Of a DNA stretch of 47,115 bases, positions 25,853 through 34,627 are shown piece by piece; position 1 is the stretch's first letter; each line of letters begins with the position of its first letter. The notes beneath the pieces were generated by a model. That model was not told the origin of the DNA and did no database searches. It saw only the letters and a program-made list of their open reading frames with translations. The position numbers and the translations under genes were made by a program. The stretch is from Anaerolineaceae bacterium (GTDB lineage Bacteria > Chloroflexota > Anaerolineae > Anaerolineales > Anaerolineaceae), in assembly GCA_002702705.1 (NCBI GenBank), contig PABH01000019.1:119192-166306 (forward strand), written 5' to 3'.

Positions 25853-26896
25853 ATGGATCAAATTTCAGATTCGTTAAAGAAGAATATTGCTGTTATTGGT
25901 TGTGGCTATTGGGGAGTTAATTACATTCGTTTATTTTCCCAATTAGCCCAAGTAAATTTGGTCGCTATTTGCGACACCCAAACGGACCGCCTAAATTCTG
26001 TAGGTGAAAAATTTCCGTTATTACGAAAATATAACGAGGTTCAGCGGTTGTTAAAAGAAGAATCTTTGGATGCGGTAATTATAGCTACCAATCCCGAAAC
26101 TCATTTTGATGTCACAAAAGAAGTGATTAATGCAGGAGTTCATGTTTTGGTTGAAAAACCGATGACATTAATTTCGGCAGAATCAAAAGAGTTAATTGAT
26201 TTAGCCAAACAAAAAAATTTAATATTAATGGTCGGCCATACATTCATGTTTAATGCCGGTATTAAAAAAGTAAAGGATATCCTTAAATCGAATGAAGTTG
26301 GCGATGTTTATTATCTTTACGCGACCAGAACCAATATGGGTCCTATTCGAACAGATGTGAATTCTCTTTGGGATTTGGCTCCTCATGATATTTCGATTTT
26401 TAGTTATTTATTGGGAGAAAACCCAATCGAAGTAAATGCAATCGGCAAAGTAATTTTGAACCATGAACGTGAAGATGTTGGTTTTATTACATTAAAATAT
26501 CCCAGTGGTGTAATTGGTAACATTCACGTTAGTTGGATTGATCCATACAAAGTGAGACAGGTTGTTGTCGTTGGTAGCCAGATGCGAATTATGTTTGATG
26601 ATATGAGTAATTTAGAGCCTGTCCGAATTTTTCATAAAGGTGTCGAAGTATCACACCATGAACAAATAGGATTTGGAGAATTCAAACTACTCATACGAGA
26701 TGGTGATATTGTTGTTCCTAAATTGAATCCTAGCGAACCTTTAAAAAATCAGGCTTTGCATTTTTTGCAATGTATTGATGAAAATAAAGAGCCTATCAGT
26801 GATGGGATGAATGGTTTTTATGTGGTGAGGATCATGGAGGCTATTCAAGAATCTATTCATAAAAATGGTTTGTCTGTTCAAATTAATTACGAGTAA
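25853..26896 (+). CDS. Gfo/Idh/MocA-family sugar dehydrogenase, WbpB/WlbA-like
   Basis: A 347-residue NAD-dependent oxidoreductase. The Rossmann start is NIAVIGCGYWGVNYIRLF, the EKP motif is in HVLVEKPMTLIS, and LWDLAPHDISIFSYLLG carries the conserved Asp/His of the active site. In the WbpB/WlbA subgroup this enzyme makes the 3-keto group on UDP-N-acetylglucosaminuronate that the next enzyme aminates. The assignment to that subgroup rests on its neighbours: the aminotransferase follows 11 bases later and a WbpD-like acetyltransferase is in the same locus. Another nucleotide-sugar substrate is possible. Confidence 0.9.
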   Translation: MDQISDSLKKNIAVIGCGYWGVNYIRLFSQLAQVNLVAICDTQTDRLNSVGEKFPLLRKYNEVQRLLKEESLDAVIIATNPETHFDVTKEVINAGVHVLVEKPMTLISAESKELIDLAKQKNLILMVGHTFMFNAGIKKVKDILKSNEVGDVYYLYATRTNMGPIRTDVNSLWDLAPHDISIFSYLLGENPIEVNAIGKVILNHEREDVGFITLKYPSGVIGNIHVSWIDPYKVRQVVVVGSQMRIMFDDMSNLEPVRIFHKGVEVSHHEQIGFGEFKLLIRDGDIVVPKLNPSEPLKNQALHFLQCIDENKEPISDGMNGFYVVRIMEAIQESIHKNGLSVQINYE

Positions 26897-26907
26897 ACGA
26901 GGAAGAA

Positions 26908-28033
26908 ATGTTAAATAAAACAAAAACAATGAACGTTCCGTTCGTAGATTTGGTTGCTCAAAAACAGCAGATCGCTGTCCAGGTCCAGGAAGCCATAAAT
27001 CATGTTATTGATACTTCAACATTTATTATGGGTCCTGATTTGAGCAAGTTTGAAGAGGCATTCGCTGAATTTTGTGGTTCGGAATATGCGATTGGTGTAG
27101 ACTCTGGAACCTCTGCTTTAGAAATGATTTTACGTGCATATGAAATTGGTCCAGGCGATGAAGTGATTACTGCAGCGAATACTTTTATTGCTACTGTGTT
27201 ACCAATTTCTTATGTTGGTGCTACGCCAATATTAATTGACATGGATTCTGAAACATATAATATTGATGTTACAAAAATTGAACAAAAGATAACAAAAAAA
27301 AACAAAAGCGATCATACCAGTTCATTTATATGGACAACCAGTCGATATGGATAAAATACTGGATATCGCTAACCGACATGATTTAATCGTTATTGAAGAT
27401 GCATGCCAGGCACATGGTGCGACATACAAAGAAAAAAGGGTTGGATCAATTGGTAATGCCGCTGCCTTCAGTTTTTACCCGGCTAAAAATTTGGGAGCTT
27501 ATGGTGATGGGGGAATGGTCGTAACAAATGATTTTCAAATTTATAAAAGAATCCAAAAGCTTCGGGATTATGGGCAGGAGAAGAAATATCATCATGTTGA
27601 AATTGGATATAACCGACGGTTAGATACGCTACAAGCCGCAATTTTAAATGTTAAACTGCCTTTATTAGATCGCTGGAATGAGGCTCGCAGAGTTAATGCC
27701 GCACTTTATGGAAAATTATTAAATCATCCAAAAATTGGTTTACCGCAGGTGATTAATGATGTGGAACCAGTTTGGCACTTGTTTGTTGTTCAAGTAGATC
27801 AACGTGAAAAACTAAGGAATTATCTAAGTGAAGTAGGTATTTCTACCGGTATTCATTATCCGATACCAATTCATTTACAACCAGCTTATCAACATCTTGG
27901 ATATCAAAAAGGAAGTTTCCCCATTACAGAACAAGCTGCTGAAAGAATTATTTCCTTACCAATGTATGCAGAGTTATCTGCTGATATGGTTAGTTATGTA
28001 GTGGAAAAAACAATAGGTTTTTTGTCCGAATGA
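26908..28033 (+). pseudogene. DegT/DnrJ/EryC1-type sugar aminotransferase, frameshifted at an A9 run
   Basis: A PLP-dependent sugar aminotransferase in two frames. The first frame (26908-27354) covers FVDLVAQKQQI, the DSGTSALEMILRAYEIGPGD segment and ITAANTFIATVLPISYVGAT, then becomes nonsense after IEQKITKK. The second (open to 28033) continues as [32 protein letters not shown] and [15 protein letters not shown] with the PLP lysine. Removing one A from the nine-A run at 27294-27302 joins them into a normal protein of about 374 residues. GAGGAAG precedes the first ATG. It may be a true lesion, a homopolymer error, or a site where RNA polymerase slippage restores the frame. In the inferred pathway it is the WbpE/WlbC step. 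Confidence 0.88.
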
Positions 28034-28062
28034 AGTGAACAATATAAGGCTGGGAGGTAGTT

Positions 28063-29403
28063 ATGGAACTGATTGACTATTTAAATATTCTCCAACGTAG
28101 GAAGTGGGTTGTAATTTCAACCGTGTTTTTTGCATTATTGGTTGTTTTGGTTTCAGTTATCACAACACCGCCAAAATATACAGCGGTCACGACTGTAAGA
28201 ATTTTAACCTCTAAAGCCGGGGGCACGGATTATATTGAATACGATATTCCTTATACAGAACGATTGATGGGAACATATATAGAAATTGCTAGTAGTACCC
28301 CAGCAATGGAAGAATTAGCTGCTTCGGTTTACCGTTTGCCAAAAATTAGCGTCCGAATGATTCCCAACACAGAGTTGCTTGAGATTTCTGCTGAAGACGA
28401 AGACCCAGGACTTGTACAATATGCAGCAAATAAACTAGCAGAAATTTTGATTAGACAAAGCCGAGAAGTAGAAATAGGAAGAGCCAATCCAGTTAATATT
28501 TATGTTGTGGAACCTGCTGAAATTCCTTCCACACCATCCAGTCCAAGCCCATATTTAATTGTAGGGTTGGGTTTGGTTGTAGGAATAATAGGCGGTTTGG
28601 GATTAGCTTTTCTGTTTGATAATTTGGATACCCGTTTATATAACAAAAGACAAATCGAATCCATAACCGGACTAAAAGTAATTGGTGATATACCTGAAGA
28701 TTTAAACCGAAAAGATGGAGTATCACCCTTGTATGAAAAAGCTGGAATTCATGCAGAAGCATATCGTCGTTTGCGAACAAATATTTTTTCTTCGCAAAAA
28801 CAAAATAAGATTAAAAGTTTACTAGTAACCAGTTCGGTTGTGAAAGATGGGCGTTCTGAAATCGCTGCTAACTTGGCATTAAGTTTATCCTTAAATAACC
28901 GTCTTGTGCTTTTAATTGATGCGGATTTGCGTTCACCCTCACAGCATAAAATTTTTGGTCTGGATAATGAATTTGGTTTGAGTTATATTGATTCTGATAT
29001 AGACAAAGTTCATATCCAAAAAACGAAATATAAAAATCTTGAAATAATTACTGCAGGGAAATTACCAGTTAATCCAGTGGATCTTCTAGATGGTCCTAAG
29101 ATGATTGAATTTGTTAAATCCCTTGAGCAAAAATATGATGTTGTAATTTTTGATGCTCCTTCTTGTATTACGGTAACGGATCCAGCTGTATTAGCAGGAA
29201 TTGTTGATTCAGTCTTATTGGTTGTTCGTCACGGCTGGGTTAGACGGGAAGCATTACAAACTACGATTCAATATTTAAATAACGTAAAGGCAAATTTTGT
29301 TGGAGTTGTTGCGAATCGAACACAATTAGGAGTTAATTCACGTTTTTTTTCACAAGAAAATACGAAGATAAGATCGGATTTACCAATTATCAACAATGAG
29401 TAA
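28063..29403 (+). CDS. Wzz/tyrosine-autokinase-like chain-length protein with altered Walker A
   Basis: A 446-residue fusion. Residues 1-190 are a Wzz-type co-polymerase: membrane helix about 15-35, outside domain, helix about 164-188 with Pro-rich lead PSTPSSPSP. Residues about 225-446 are a CpsD/BY-kinase ATPase: AEAYRRLRTNI, Walker A' LLIDADLRSP (283-292) and Walker B VVIFDAPS. The Walker A position reads SSVVKDGRSEIAANLA, so the expected GKS/T is GRSE (263-266), and no tyrosine cluster is present at the C-terminus (last Tyr at 404). Kinase activity is therefore doubtful. It probably controls chain length with the polymerase that follows, whose ATG overlaps its stop codon. Confidence 0.9.
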   Translation: MELIDYLNILQRRKWVVISTVFFALLVVLVSVITTPPKYTAVTTVRILTSKAGGTDYIEYDIPYTERLMGTYIEIASSTPAMEELAASVYRLPKISVRMIPNTELLEISAEDEDPGLVQYAANKLAEILIRQSREVEIGRANPVNIYVVEPAEIPSTPSSPSPYLIVGLGLVVGIIGGLGLAFLFDNLDTRLYNKRQIESITGLKVIGDIPEDLNRKDGVSPLYEKAGIHAEAYRRLRTNIFSSQKQNKIKSLLVTSSVVKDGRSEIAANLALSLSLNNRLVLLIDADLRSPSQHKIFGLDNEFGLSYIDSDIDKVHIQKTKYKNLEIITAGKLPVNPVDLLDGPKMIEFVKSLEQKYDVVIFDAPSCITVTDPAVLAGIVDSVLLVVRHGWVRREALQTTIQYLNNVKANFVGVVANRTQLGVNSRFFSQENTKIRSDLPIINNE

Positions 29404-30878
29404 TGGAAAAACAAATGTTTCGAATTCCTGGACATCAGCAACGAACGTTTGACACGCCGATACAAGTAATTCTAGCTTCCATAGCTGGTTTACTGCTTGG
29501 TTTGATCGCGGTTACCTTTAAATCCAGTTGGATATTAATTGGTTTTTTAGCTATTTTGATGGTGATCCTAACGGTACGCAGGCCTGAACTTTCGGTTTTG
29601 ACAATCCTTTTGTTTCTATCAACAGTCATACCTGATGCAAGAATACCCATTATTAATGTCGGTCCCGGCCGTTTATATATCACTGAACTGATTTTTTTAT
29701 TATTGTTCGTGATTTTTGTAGTGCGTTGGTTAACAATTCCTACAGTTAAGGTTCAACATACACCATTAGACCTTCCGCTTTTATTATTTGTCTTTTGCGC
29801 AGTTATCACGACAATATGGTCTGTCCTGCATAACAATGTTCTTTTGCAACATGCTATACCTGAACTACGAGTGATTTTCTACTACCTGCTGTTTTTCATT
29901 GTGACAAATTTAATCACGGAAAAGAAAAATATCAAACTGTTATTACAAGGAATTAATTGGTTTGCAACCATCGTTGCTCTTGGCATGATTGTTCAATATA
30001 TGTTAGGTAGTTCAATTCCTATCTTGGAAGGCCGGGTTGAATTCTTAAGTGATCAATCAGGAATTACAAGAATTACTGATACACCGGGTGAAGCACTAAT
30101 TACATTGGTTGTTATCATCAACCTTATCCGATTGTTAAATGGAAAACTCGATAAAATCAATTATTTTGATATTATTCAGTTATTATTAATTAGCACTGCT
30201 TTAATTATGACTTTTAACCGCACCCATTGGGTAATGGTTATTATTTCTGGTTTGATTGCGGTTATTTTTATCAATTGGCATAATCGTAAAAGGATTTTAT
30301 ATTGGGGAATTGTTTTGTTTTTTCTGATTATGGCTGTGGTAAGTTTTGCTGTAATTAATCCGCAGACTTCGATTGGAAAATTGCTCAATAGTACGTTTAA
30401 CCGTGGATTAACAATCCTTCAACTCGATTCTTACCAAGAAAATGATCAGAGTACACTTCGCTGGCGGGATTTTGAGTATAAATATGGGTTTCCACAAATT
30501 GCAAAACACCCTTTGTTTGGGATGGGCCTAGGAGCCGAATATAGACCACGTTTATATGAAATTGATCATGCGAATTTTAATGGGCAGCTTTTTACACATA
30601 ACGCTCATTTATGGTTGGCAATAAAAACTGGATTGATCAGTTACAGCTTTTTTATGATTTTTATCATTGTTTTTATTTGGCGTGGGATTCATTTTTGGCG
30701 TAAGGTGGAAGACATAGACTTACGAAATACTCTACTAGGAATTACGATTGCCATGTTTGCCACACTGATTGGAGCGAATATTCATCCTTTTTATATGACT
30801 TTATTTTGGACGCCGCTCATCGGTGTTTTAATTGGTGTTGGTGAAAATATTATCCGTTTGGAACAAAAGTCTGTATAG
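29403..30878 (+). CDS. O-antigen ligase/Wzy-type polymerase
   Basis: A 491-residue protein with about 11 membrane helices. The large outside loop and the conserved segments of the Wzy_C family are visible: FNRTHWVMVIISGLIAVIFI, the FEYKYGFPQIAKHPLFGMGL region, and HNAHLWLAIKTGLISYSFFM with the HN-x-L motif before a helix. Such proteins polymerise or ligate lipid-linked glycans at the outer face of the membrane. Its ATG overlaps the preceding stop as TAATG, which couples it to the chain-length protein. It closes the polysaccharide locus; a probable terminator follows at 30918. Confidence 0.9.
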   Translation: MEKQMFRIPGHQQRTFDTPIQVILASIAGLLLGLIAVTFKSSWILIGFLAILMVILTVRRPELSVLTILLFLSTVIPDARIPIINVGPGRLYITELIFLLLFVIFVVRWLTIPTVKVQHTPLDLPLLLFVFCAVITTIWSVLHNNVLLQHAIPELRVIFYYLLFFIVTNLITEKKNIKLLLQGINWFATIVALGMIVQYMLGSSIPILEGRVEFLSDQSGITRITDTPGEALITLVVIINLIRLLNGKLDKINYFDIIQLLLISTALIMTFNRTHWVMVIISGLIAVIFINWHNRKRILYWGIVLFFLIMAVVSFAVINPQTSIGKLLNSTFNRGLTILQLDSYQENDQSTLRWRDFEYKYGFPQIAKHPLFGMGLGAEYRPRLYEIDHANFNGQLFTHNAHLWLAIKTGLISYSFFMIFIIVFIWRGIHFWRKVEDIDLRNTLLGITIAMFATLIGANIHPFYMTLFWTPLIGVLIGVGENIIRLEQKSV

Positions 30879-30917
30879 ATACGCGTCTTTTTTGTAACTT
30901 AAAACTTTCCACATCTC

Positions 30918-30943
30918 AAAACAAGGTTGAAAGCCCTGTTTTT
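30918..30943 (+). terminator. Probable terminator after the polymerase gene
   Basis: AAAACAAGG, a seven-base loop and CCCTGTTTT pair with one mismatch and run into a T tract. It lies 40 bases after the stop codon. Confidence 0.5.
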
Positions 30944-31147
30944 ATTATTCACACTCGTACAAAATTGAGCTACCGGTATCAAAACATTGACACTTTTTTG
31001 TCTAACTACTTTGCGAATAGCACTGATAGCTCTAGTCAATTATGTTGTATATAAATATGAATTGTTATAAAATTGTTGTAATAGGTTTGTTAGTTGTAAT
31101 AAAGATAGTTTTGGGTGAGGCGTAATCAATTTAGTGGGTGGGTCGGT

Positions 31148-31162
31148 CAGATCGATGATCTG
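31148..31162. promoter_or_regulatory. Short palindrome upstream of the collar cassette
   Basis: CAGATC-GAT-GATCTG is a perfect inverted repeat with a three-base centre, 32 bases before the ATG of the first cassette gene. It could be an operator or a leader hairpin. There is no second copy to support it. Confidence 0.3.
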
Positions 31163-31194
31163 TAGATTTGTTTATTAATTAATAAGGGTTTATT

Positions 31195-32253
31195 ATGTCT
31201 GAAAAATTATTTTTCAATCGGCGAGGGTTTTTAAAGCGGTCATTGGGTACTTTAGGTGGTGCGTTTTTGGTTGGCTGGATGCCGGTTGTGGAATCAGATT
31301 TAAAATCAGCTGTACTGCTTATCCCGAAGAATGCACTTTCGGAGGAGTCTCTTCAAATGCTTCTGAAAGGTTTAAAAACCGGATTGGAATCCTCACATCA
31401 TAGTCCGGTCCAGTTAAATGTTGTTGTGGATCAATTTTCTGTATCAGGCTTGAAGAAGTCAGTTAAGGAGATTTGTTTACAACCGAATAATCATGTCATT
31501 TTGGGATATTTTTCCCATCAACAAGTAGCCTGGATCAAACCTGTGGTGGAGGAATTTGGTAAACATCTGATTGTGATCAGTCTTGGAGAAAACAAAGTTG
31601 ATCACAGACAACAAAGCCCTTATATACATTATGTAGATTTAGGATTAAGCCGGGCGGCTTATTATTTGGGGCAGTGGAGTGCTGCGATGTTTGGAAAAAA
31701 CTGTACCATGGTTACCGAACCTCACTTAAGCGGGTATGATTATTTTTACGGCTTTCGGTCAGGATTCGAACAAATGGGTGGTGTAATAAAGGATCTCCAC
31801 TTTGTTTCCGAAACCGGTGATTTGCGAGACTATAACGAAAACCTTGGCAAAACCTCAGATTTTATTTTTACGAATCTATCTCAAGACTGTCAGGCGCTAT
31901 TTTCAAGTAGGATTAACAAACCACAAGTCAGTGTAATTGCGGGTTTATGGGGTGCCAAACAGGTGTATTCCATTAATTCTTGGGGGAATTCACATCCTTT
32001 ATCGATCTTGGGAGAAGAAACAGCCCAATTGGTCTTACAGCAGATTGAATCAAAAAACAAGTTGGGTTTTGGGCAAGTCATGTTAAGTGAACATTGTGTC
32101 TATGAAAGACCAAGTTGTAAAGTTTATCGCCGATCATCTGTGACGGAATATCAAACCTTGATGACAGAAATCTGTTTACCCTATGTAGACCAGATGGCTT
32201 TGAGTGATTTGGATCTGGTGCGCTCACAGATCAGTACACCATTGTATCTTTAG
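31195..32253 (+). CDS. Tat-exported periplasmic-binding-protein-like protein
   Basis: A 352-residue protein whose start NRRGFLKRSLGTLGGAFLVG (Arg9-Arg10) is a twin-arginine signal. The rest follows the type 1 periplasmic-binding fold used by branched-chain amino acid ABC receptors: SAVLLIPKNALSEESLQMLL as first strand and helix, NHVILGYFSHQQVAWIKPVV, LGQWSAAMFGKNCTMVTEPH, and DYFYGFRSGFEQMGGVIKDL. The last region is divergent and no ABC permease is nearby, so it is unlikely to serve import. It starts a tight run of collar-protein genes (12 bases to the next ATG) and probably works with them at the cell surface. AAGGG lies 6 bases before the ATG. Confidence 0.8.
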   Translation: MSEKLFFNRRGFLKRSLGTLGGAFLVGWMPVVESDLKSAVLLIPKNALSEESLQMLLKGLKTGLESSHHSPVQLNVVVDQFSVSGLKKSVKEICLQPNNHVILGYFSHQQVAWIKPVVEEFGKHLIVISLGENKVDHRQQSPYIHYVDLGLSRAAYYLGQWSAAMFGKNCTMVTEPHLSGYDYFYGFRSGFEQMGGVIKDLHFVSETGDLRDYNENLGKTSDFIFTNLSQDCQALFSSRINKPQVSVIAGLWGAKQVYSINSWGNSHPLSILGEETAQLVLQQIESKNKLGFGQVMLSEHCVYERPSCKVYRRSSVTEYQTLMTEICLPYVDQMALSDLDLVRSQISTPLYL

Positions 32254-32265
32254 CCGGAGAAAATT

Positions 32266-32766
32266 ATGGCAGAACCCTTCTTAAGTGAAATTCGAATGAT
32301 GTCTTTTAATTTTGCCCCGAAAGGATGGGCGTTGTGTAACGGGCAGCTGCTGCCGATTAACCAAAATCAAGGATTATTCTCTCTTTTAGGCACCACCTTT
32401 GGAGGGGATGGGCGAGTCAACTTCGCATTACCGGATCTGCGATCCCGGGCTCCTATTCACGTAGGTTGGGGACACACCTTAGGCGAAAGAGCCGGATTGC
32501 AGTCCCATACCCTGTCATTAGCGGAATTGCCCCAGCACAACCATCAATTGGTTGCAAAAAACAATCAGGCAGATCAAAATGATCCACAAAATCGTTATTT
32601 CGCCAAATCCGCAGCGACACCTTATGGCAGTTTAGGTTCTCCAAAGTACTTGGGTGTAGGGTCTGTAACGAATAGTGGTGGCAGTCAAGCACATACGAAT
32701 ATGCAGCCTTTTCTGACCATAAATTTTTGTATTGCGTTACAGGGAATATTTCCTTCCCCGAATTAA
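32266..32766 (+). CDS. Tail-collar domain protein 1 (MdpB-like)
   Basis: A 166-residue protein of the microcystin-dependent-protein/phage-tail-collar family. Its collar domain occupies the first 60 residues: FAPKGWALCNGQLLPINQNQ, GLFSLLGTTFGGDGRVNF and ALPDLRSRAPIHVG. The C-terminal half ends in GGSQAHTNMQPFLTINFCIALQGIFPSP, the usual ending of the group. No signal peptide is present. It is the first of three paralogues spaced 9 bases apart, each with its own AGGAGAAAA-type ribosome site. Such proteins occur as free-standing triplets in many bacteria without phage structural genes. Their job is unknown; a receptor-binding or surface-fibre role is inferred from phage collars. Confidence 0.92.
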   Translation: MAEPFLSEIRMMSFNFAPKGWALCNGQLLPINQNQGLFSLLGTTFGGDGRVNFALPDLRSRAPIHVGWGHTLGERAGLQSHTLSLAELPQHNHQLVAKNNQADQNDPQNRYFAKSAATPYGSLGSPKYLGVGSVTNSGGSQAHTNMQPFLTINFCIALQGIFPSPN

Positions 32767-32775
32767 GGAGAAAAA

Positions 32776-33279
32776 ATGGCTCAACCTTATGTTGGAGAAA
32801 TTCGCATGTTTGCCGGAAACTTTGCCCCAGCAGGCTGGATGTTATGTGAAGGACAACTTTTGCCGATTTCGGAAAATGAAACTTTATTTCAATTGATTGG
32901 AACCACTTACGGTGGTGACGGTCAGACCACATTTGCACTGCCGGATTTGCGGGGGAGGATTCCCATTCATGTGGGAAATGGTTTTAATCTTGCAGAAAGC
33001 GGCGGTGTAGAAGAAGTAATATTAACCTCGAGTCAAATTCCTTCTCACACGCACAATTTAATAGCCGAATCCAGTGGGCTCCAATATACACATCCAAATA
33101 ACAGCGTTTTGGGGCAATCAGCAAAGGAAATGTATCGCGATACTTTGGATAATAATGTGGTAATGGCTAATAATTCCATATCTTCAAATGGAGGTTCCCA
33201 GCCGCACACCAATATGATGCCTTCTTTGTGTGTTAATTTTATCATTTCATTGTTTGGGATTTTCCCGAGCCCGACTTAG
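32776..33279 (+). CDS. Tail-collar domain protein 2 (MdpB-like)
   Basis: A 167-residue paralogue of its neighbours. Collar region FAPAGWMLCEGQLLPISENE, TLFQLIGTTYGGDGQTTFAL and PDLRGRIPIHVGNGF; mid region QIPSHTHNLIAES; ending GGSQPHTNMMPSLCVNFIIS, then LFGIFPSP. The middle third (about residues 95-135) differs most between the three copies and is where binding specificity would be expected. AAGGAGAAAA precedes the ATG and overlaps the end of gene 1, so the three are made from one message. Confidence 0.92.
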   Translation: MAQPYVGEIRMFAGNFAPAGWMLCEGQLLPISENETLFQLIGTTYGGDGQTTFALPDLRGRIPIHVGNGFNLAESGGVEEVILTSSQIPSHTHNLIAESSGLQYTHPNNSVLGQSAKEMYRDTLDNNVVMANNSISSNGGSQPHTNMMPSLCVNFIISLFGIFPSPT

Positions 33280-33288
33280 GAGAAAAAA

Positions 33289-33804
33289 ATGGCAGATCCA
33301 TTTATTGCAGAAATTCGAATCTTTCCTTTTAATTTTGCGCCTAAAGGATGGGCATGGTGTGATGGACAGTTGATGCCCTTATCACAAAATACGGCTTTGT
33401 TTTCTTTATTGGGCACAACCTATGGTGGAAATGGGAAATCCAATTTTGCCCTGCCCAATTTATCTGGACGAGCTCCCATGCAGCCGGGGCAGGGACCGGG
33501 ACTTTCGCTGAGAGATTTAGGCGAAACCAGCGGGAGTGAAACCGTGACACTCCTAGAATCAGAAATTCCGGCTCATAACCATGCCATCAATGTATCTCAA
33601 CGCGCCGGCGTTGACCGCGCCCCGGAAAATAATTTTTTAGGTATGCCTGACTTTCCACTATATGTAGATGGTGGTGAAACAGTATCCATGGACGGTAACG
33701 CAATATCTACAGTGGGTAGTGATCAACCGCACAATAATATGCAGCCCTATTTAACCCTGTACTTTTGTATTGCGTTACAAGGTATTTTTCCTCCTCGAAC
33801 CTAA
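33289..33804 (+). CDS. Tail-collar domain protein 3 (MdpB-like)
   Basis: A 171-residue paralogue. Collar region FAPKGWAWCDGQLMPLSQNT, ALFSLLGTTYGGNGKSNFAL and PNLSGRAPMQPGQGPGLS; EIPAHNHAINVSQRAGVDRA follows, and the ending is DQPHNNMQPYLTLYFCIALQ, then GIFPP. It has a small insertion (GPGLSLRDLGETSGSETV) relative to gene 2. Keeping three diverged copies in order, rather than near-identical duplicates, suggests a heteromeric structure; that is inference. Its stop codon abuts the GTG/ATG cluster of the acetyltransferase gene. Confidence 0.92.
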   Translation: MADPFIAEIRIFPFNFAPKGWAWCDGQLMPLSQNTALFSLLGTTYGGNGKSNFALPNLSGRAPMQPGQGPGLSLRDLGETSGSETVTLLESEIPAHNHAINVSQRAGVDRAPENNFLGMPDFPLYVDGGETVSMDGNAISTVGSDQPHNNMQPYLTLYFCIALQGIFPPRT

Positions 33805-33807
33805 GTG

Positions 33808-34305
33808 ATGATGATCCATCTTCAAAATTTTCCTAAAATTCGATTCCGAAACGAAACTCCTACAGATGAGTCCTTTTTATATCATCTCTATAGTTCAACC
33901 CGCGCTTTAGAGCTTTCTCAGGTGGATTGGAATGATGTTCAAAAAGAAACATTTTTAACCATGCAGTTCCAGGCTCAAAGAAAACATTATAGGGAATATT
34001 ATGCTGATGCTGAGTTTCTGATTATTGAAGAAGCGGGTCAGCCAGTAGGCCGGCTTTATTTACAAGATCGTGGCCAGGAAATTCGGATTGTGGATATCGC
34101 CTTAGTTCCTTCAGTACGGGGCAAGGGGATTGGAACATCAATTTTAAAACACCTGCAAGAAGCAGCCCAAAATAAACAGCAGTATTTAGGAATTCATGTG
34201 GAACGGTTTAACCCGGCACTCCATCTTTACCGGCGACTTGGGTTTAGAGAAGTTGAAGATAAAGGAGTTTATTTTTTTATGGAGTGGCGGGGAGAAAAGG
34301 AATAA
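33808..34305 (+). CDS. GNAT-family N-acetyltransferase
   Basis: A 165-residue acetyltransferase. The N-terminal IRFRNETPTDESFLYHLYSS is the typical GNAT opening, and the CoA-binding motif A is IVDIALVPSVRGKGIGTSIL (R-G-K-G-I-G), followed by IHVERFNPALHLYRRLGFRE. The substrate is unknown. The start is ambiguous between GTG 33805, ATG 33808 and ATG 33811, with no ribosome site, so translation probably depends on the collar-3 stop codon just before. Its place inside the cassette suggests it acetylates a cassette protein or its glycan; I have no direct evidence for the target. Confidence 0.85.
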   Translation: MMIHLQNFPKIRFRNETPTDESFLYHLYSSTRALELSQVDWNDVQKETFLTMQFQAQRKHYREYYADAEFLIIEEAGQPVGRLYLQDRGQEIRIVDIALVPSVRGKGIGTSILKHLQEAAQNKQQYLGIHVERFNPALHLYRRLGFREVEDKGVYFFMEWRGEKE

Positions 34306-34312
34306 AACCATT

Positions 34313-34609
34313 ATGTTGGAAATCTTAACCGCAGATCATTTTTTGCAGTACGTTGGAGATACTTTTATCCTTACAACACACTCAGACCATCAAATAAGTT
34401 TGACCTTGCGTGAAGTTAACAAATATAAAAGTCAATCTACAGTTTTAAAACGGCAGCCATTTAATTTATTATTTTCAGGTCCAGTGCAACCCATTTTGCC
34501 CCAAGCCACGTATCCATTTAACCATTCCGTTTTGGGGATGATGGAAATTTTTATTGTGCCGGTGGGTAAAGATCAAGAATCAATTTTTTATGAAGCCATA
34601 TTTTCTTAA
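34313..34609 (+). CDS. DUF6916-like small protein of the collar cassette
   Basis: A 98-residue soluble protein (MLEILTADHFLQYVGDTFIL; ending HSVLGMMEIFIVPVGKDQES and IFYEAIFS). Alternating hydrophobic strands and the pattern PFNLLFSGP, then LPQATYPFNHSVLGMMEIFI resemble the small protein family that I recall as DUF6916, found beside collar proteins in other bacteria. No function is known. The ATG at 34313 is preferred to the frame's earlier opening at 34196, which overlaps the acetyltransferase gene by over 100 bases. It lies 7 bases after that gene and 18 bases before the giant gene. Confidence 0.75.
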   Translation: MLEILTADHFLQYVGDTFILTTHSDHQISLTLREVNKYKSQSTVLKRQPFNLLFSGPVQPILPQATYPFNHSVLGMMEIFIVPVGKDQESIFYEAIFS

Positions 34610-34627
34610 AATAGAAGCGGGTCAATT

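Larger units (their letters stand above)
30879..31194. other. Intergenic stretch between polysaccharide locus and collar cassette
   Basis: 316 bases with no gene. Contents: a terminator-like hairpin at 30918-30943, two direct copies of GTTGTAATA (31075-31083 and 31093-31101), a short palindrome CAGATCGATGATCTG at 31148-31162, and a ribosome site AAGGG at 31184-31188. The promoter of the following cassette must lie here but cannot be placed with confidence. Confidence 0.6.

Noticed and set aside
32266-33804. Collar-domain genes as a prophage or tailocin
   Set aside because: No other phage structural, lysis or integration gene is present, and the set is embedded in chromosomal surface-protein genes.
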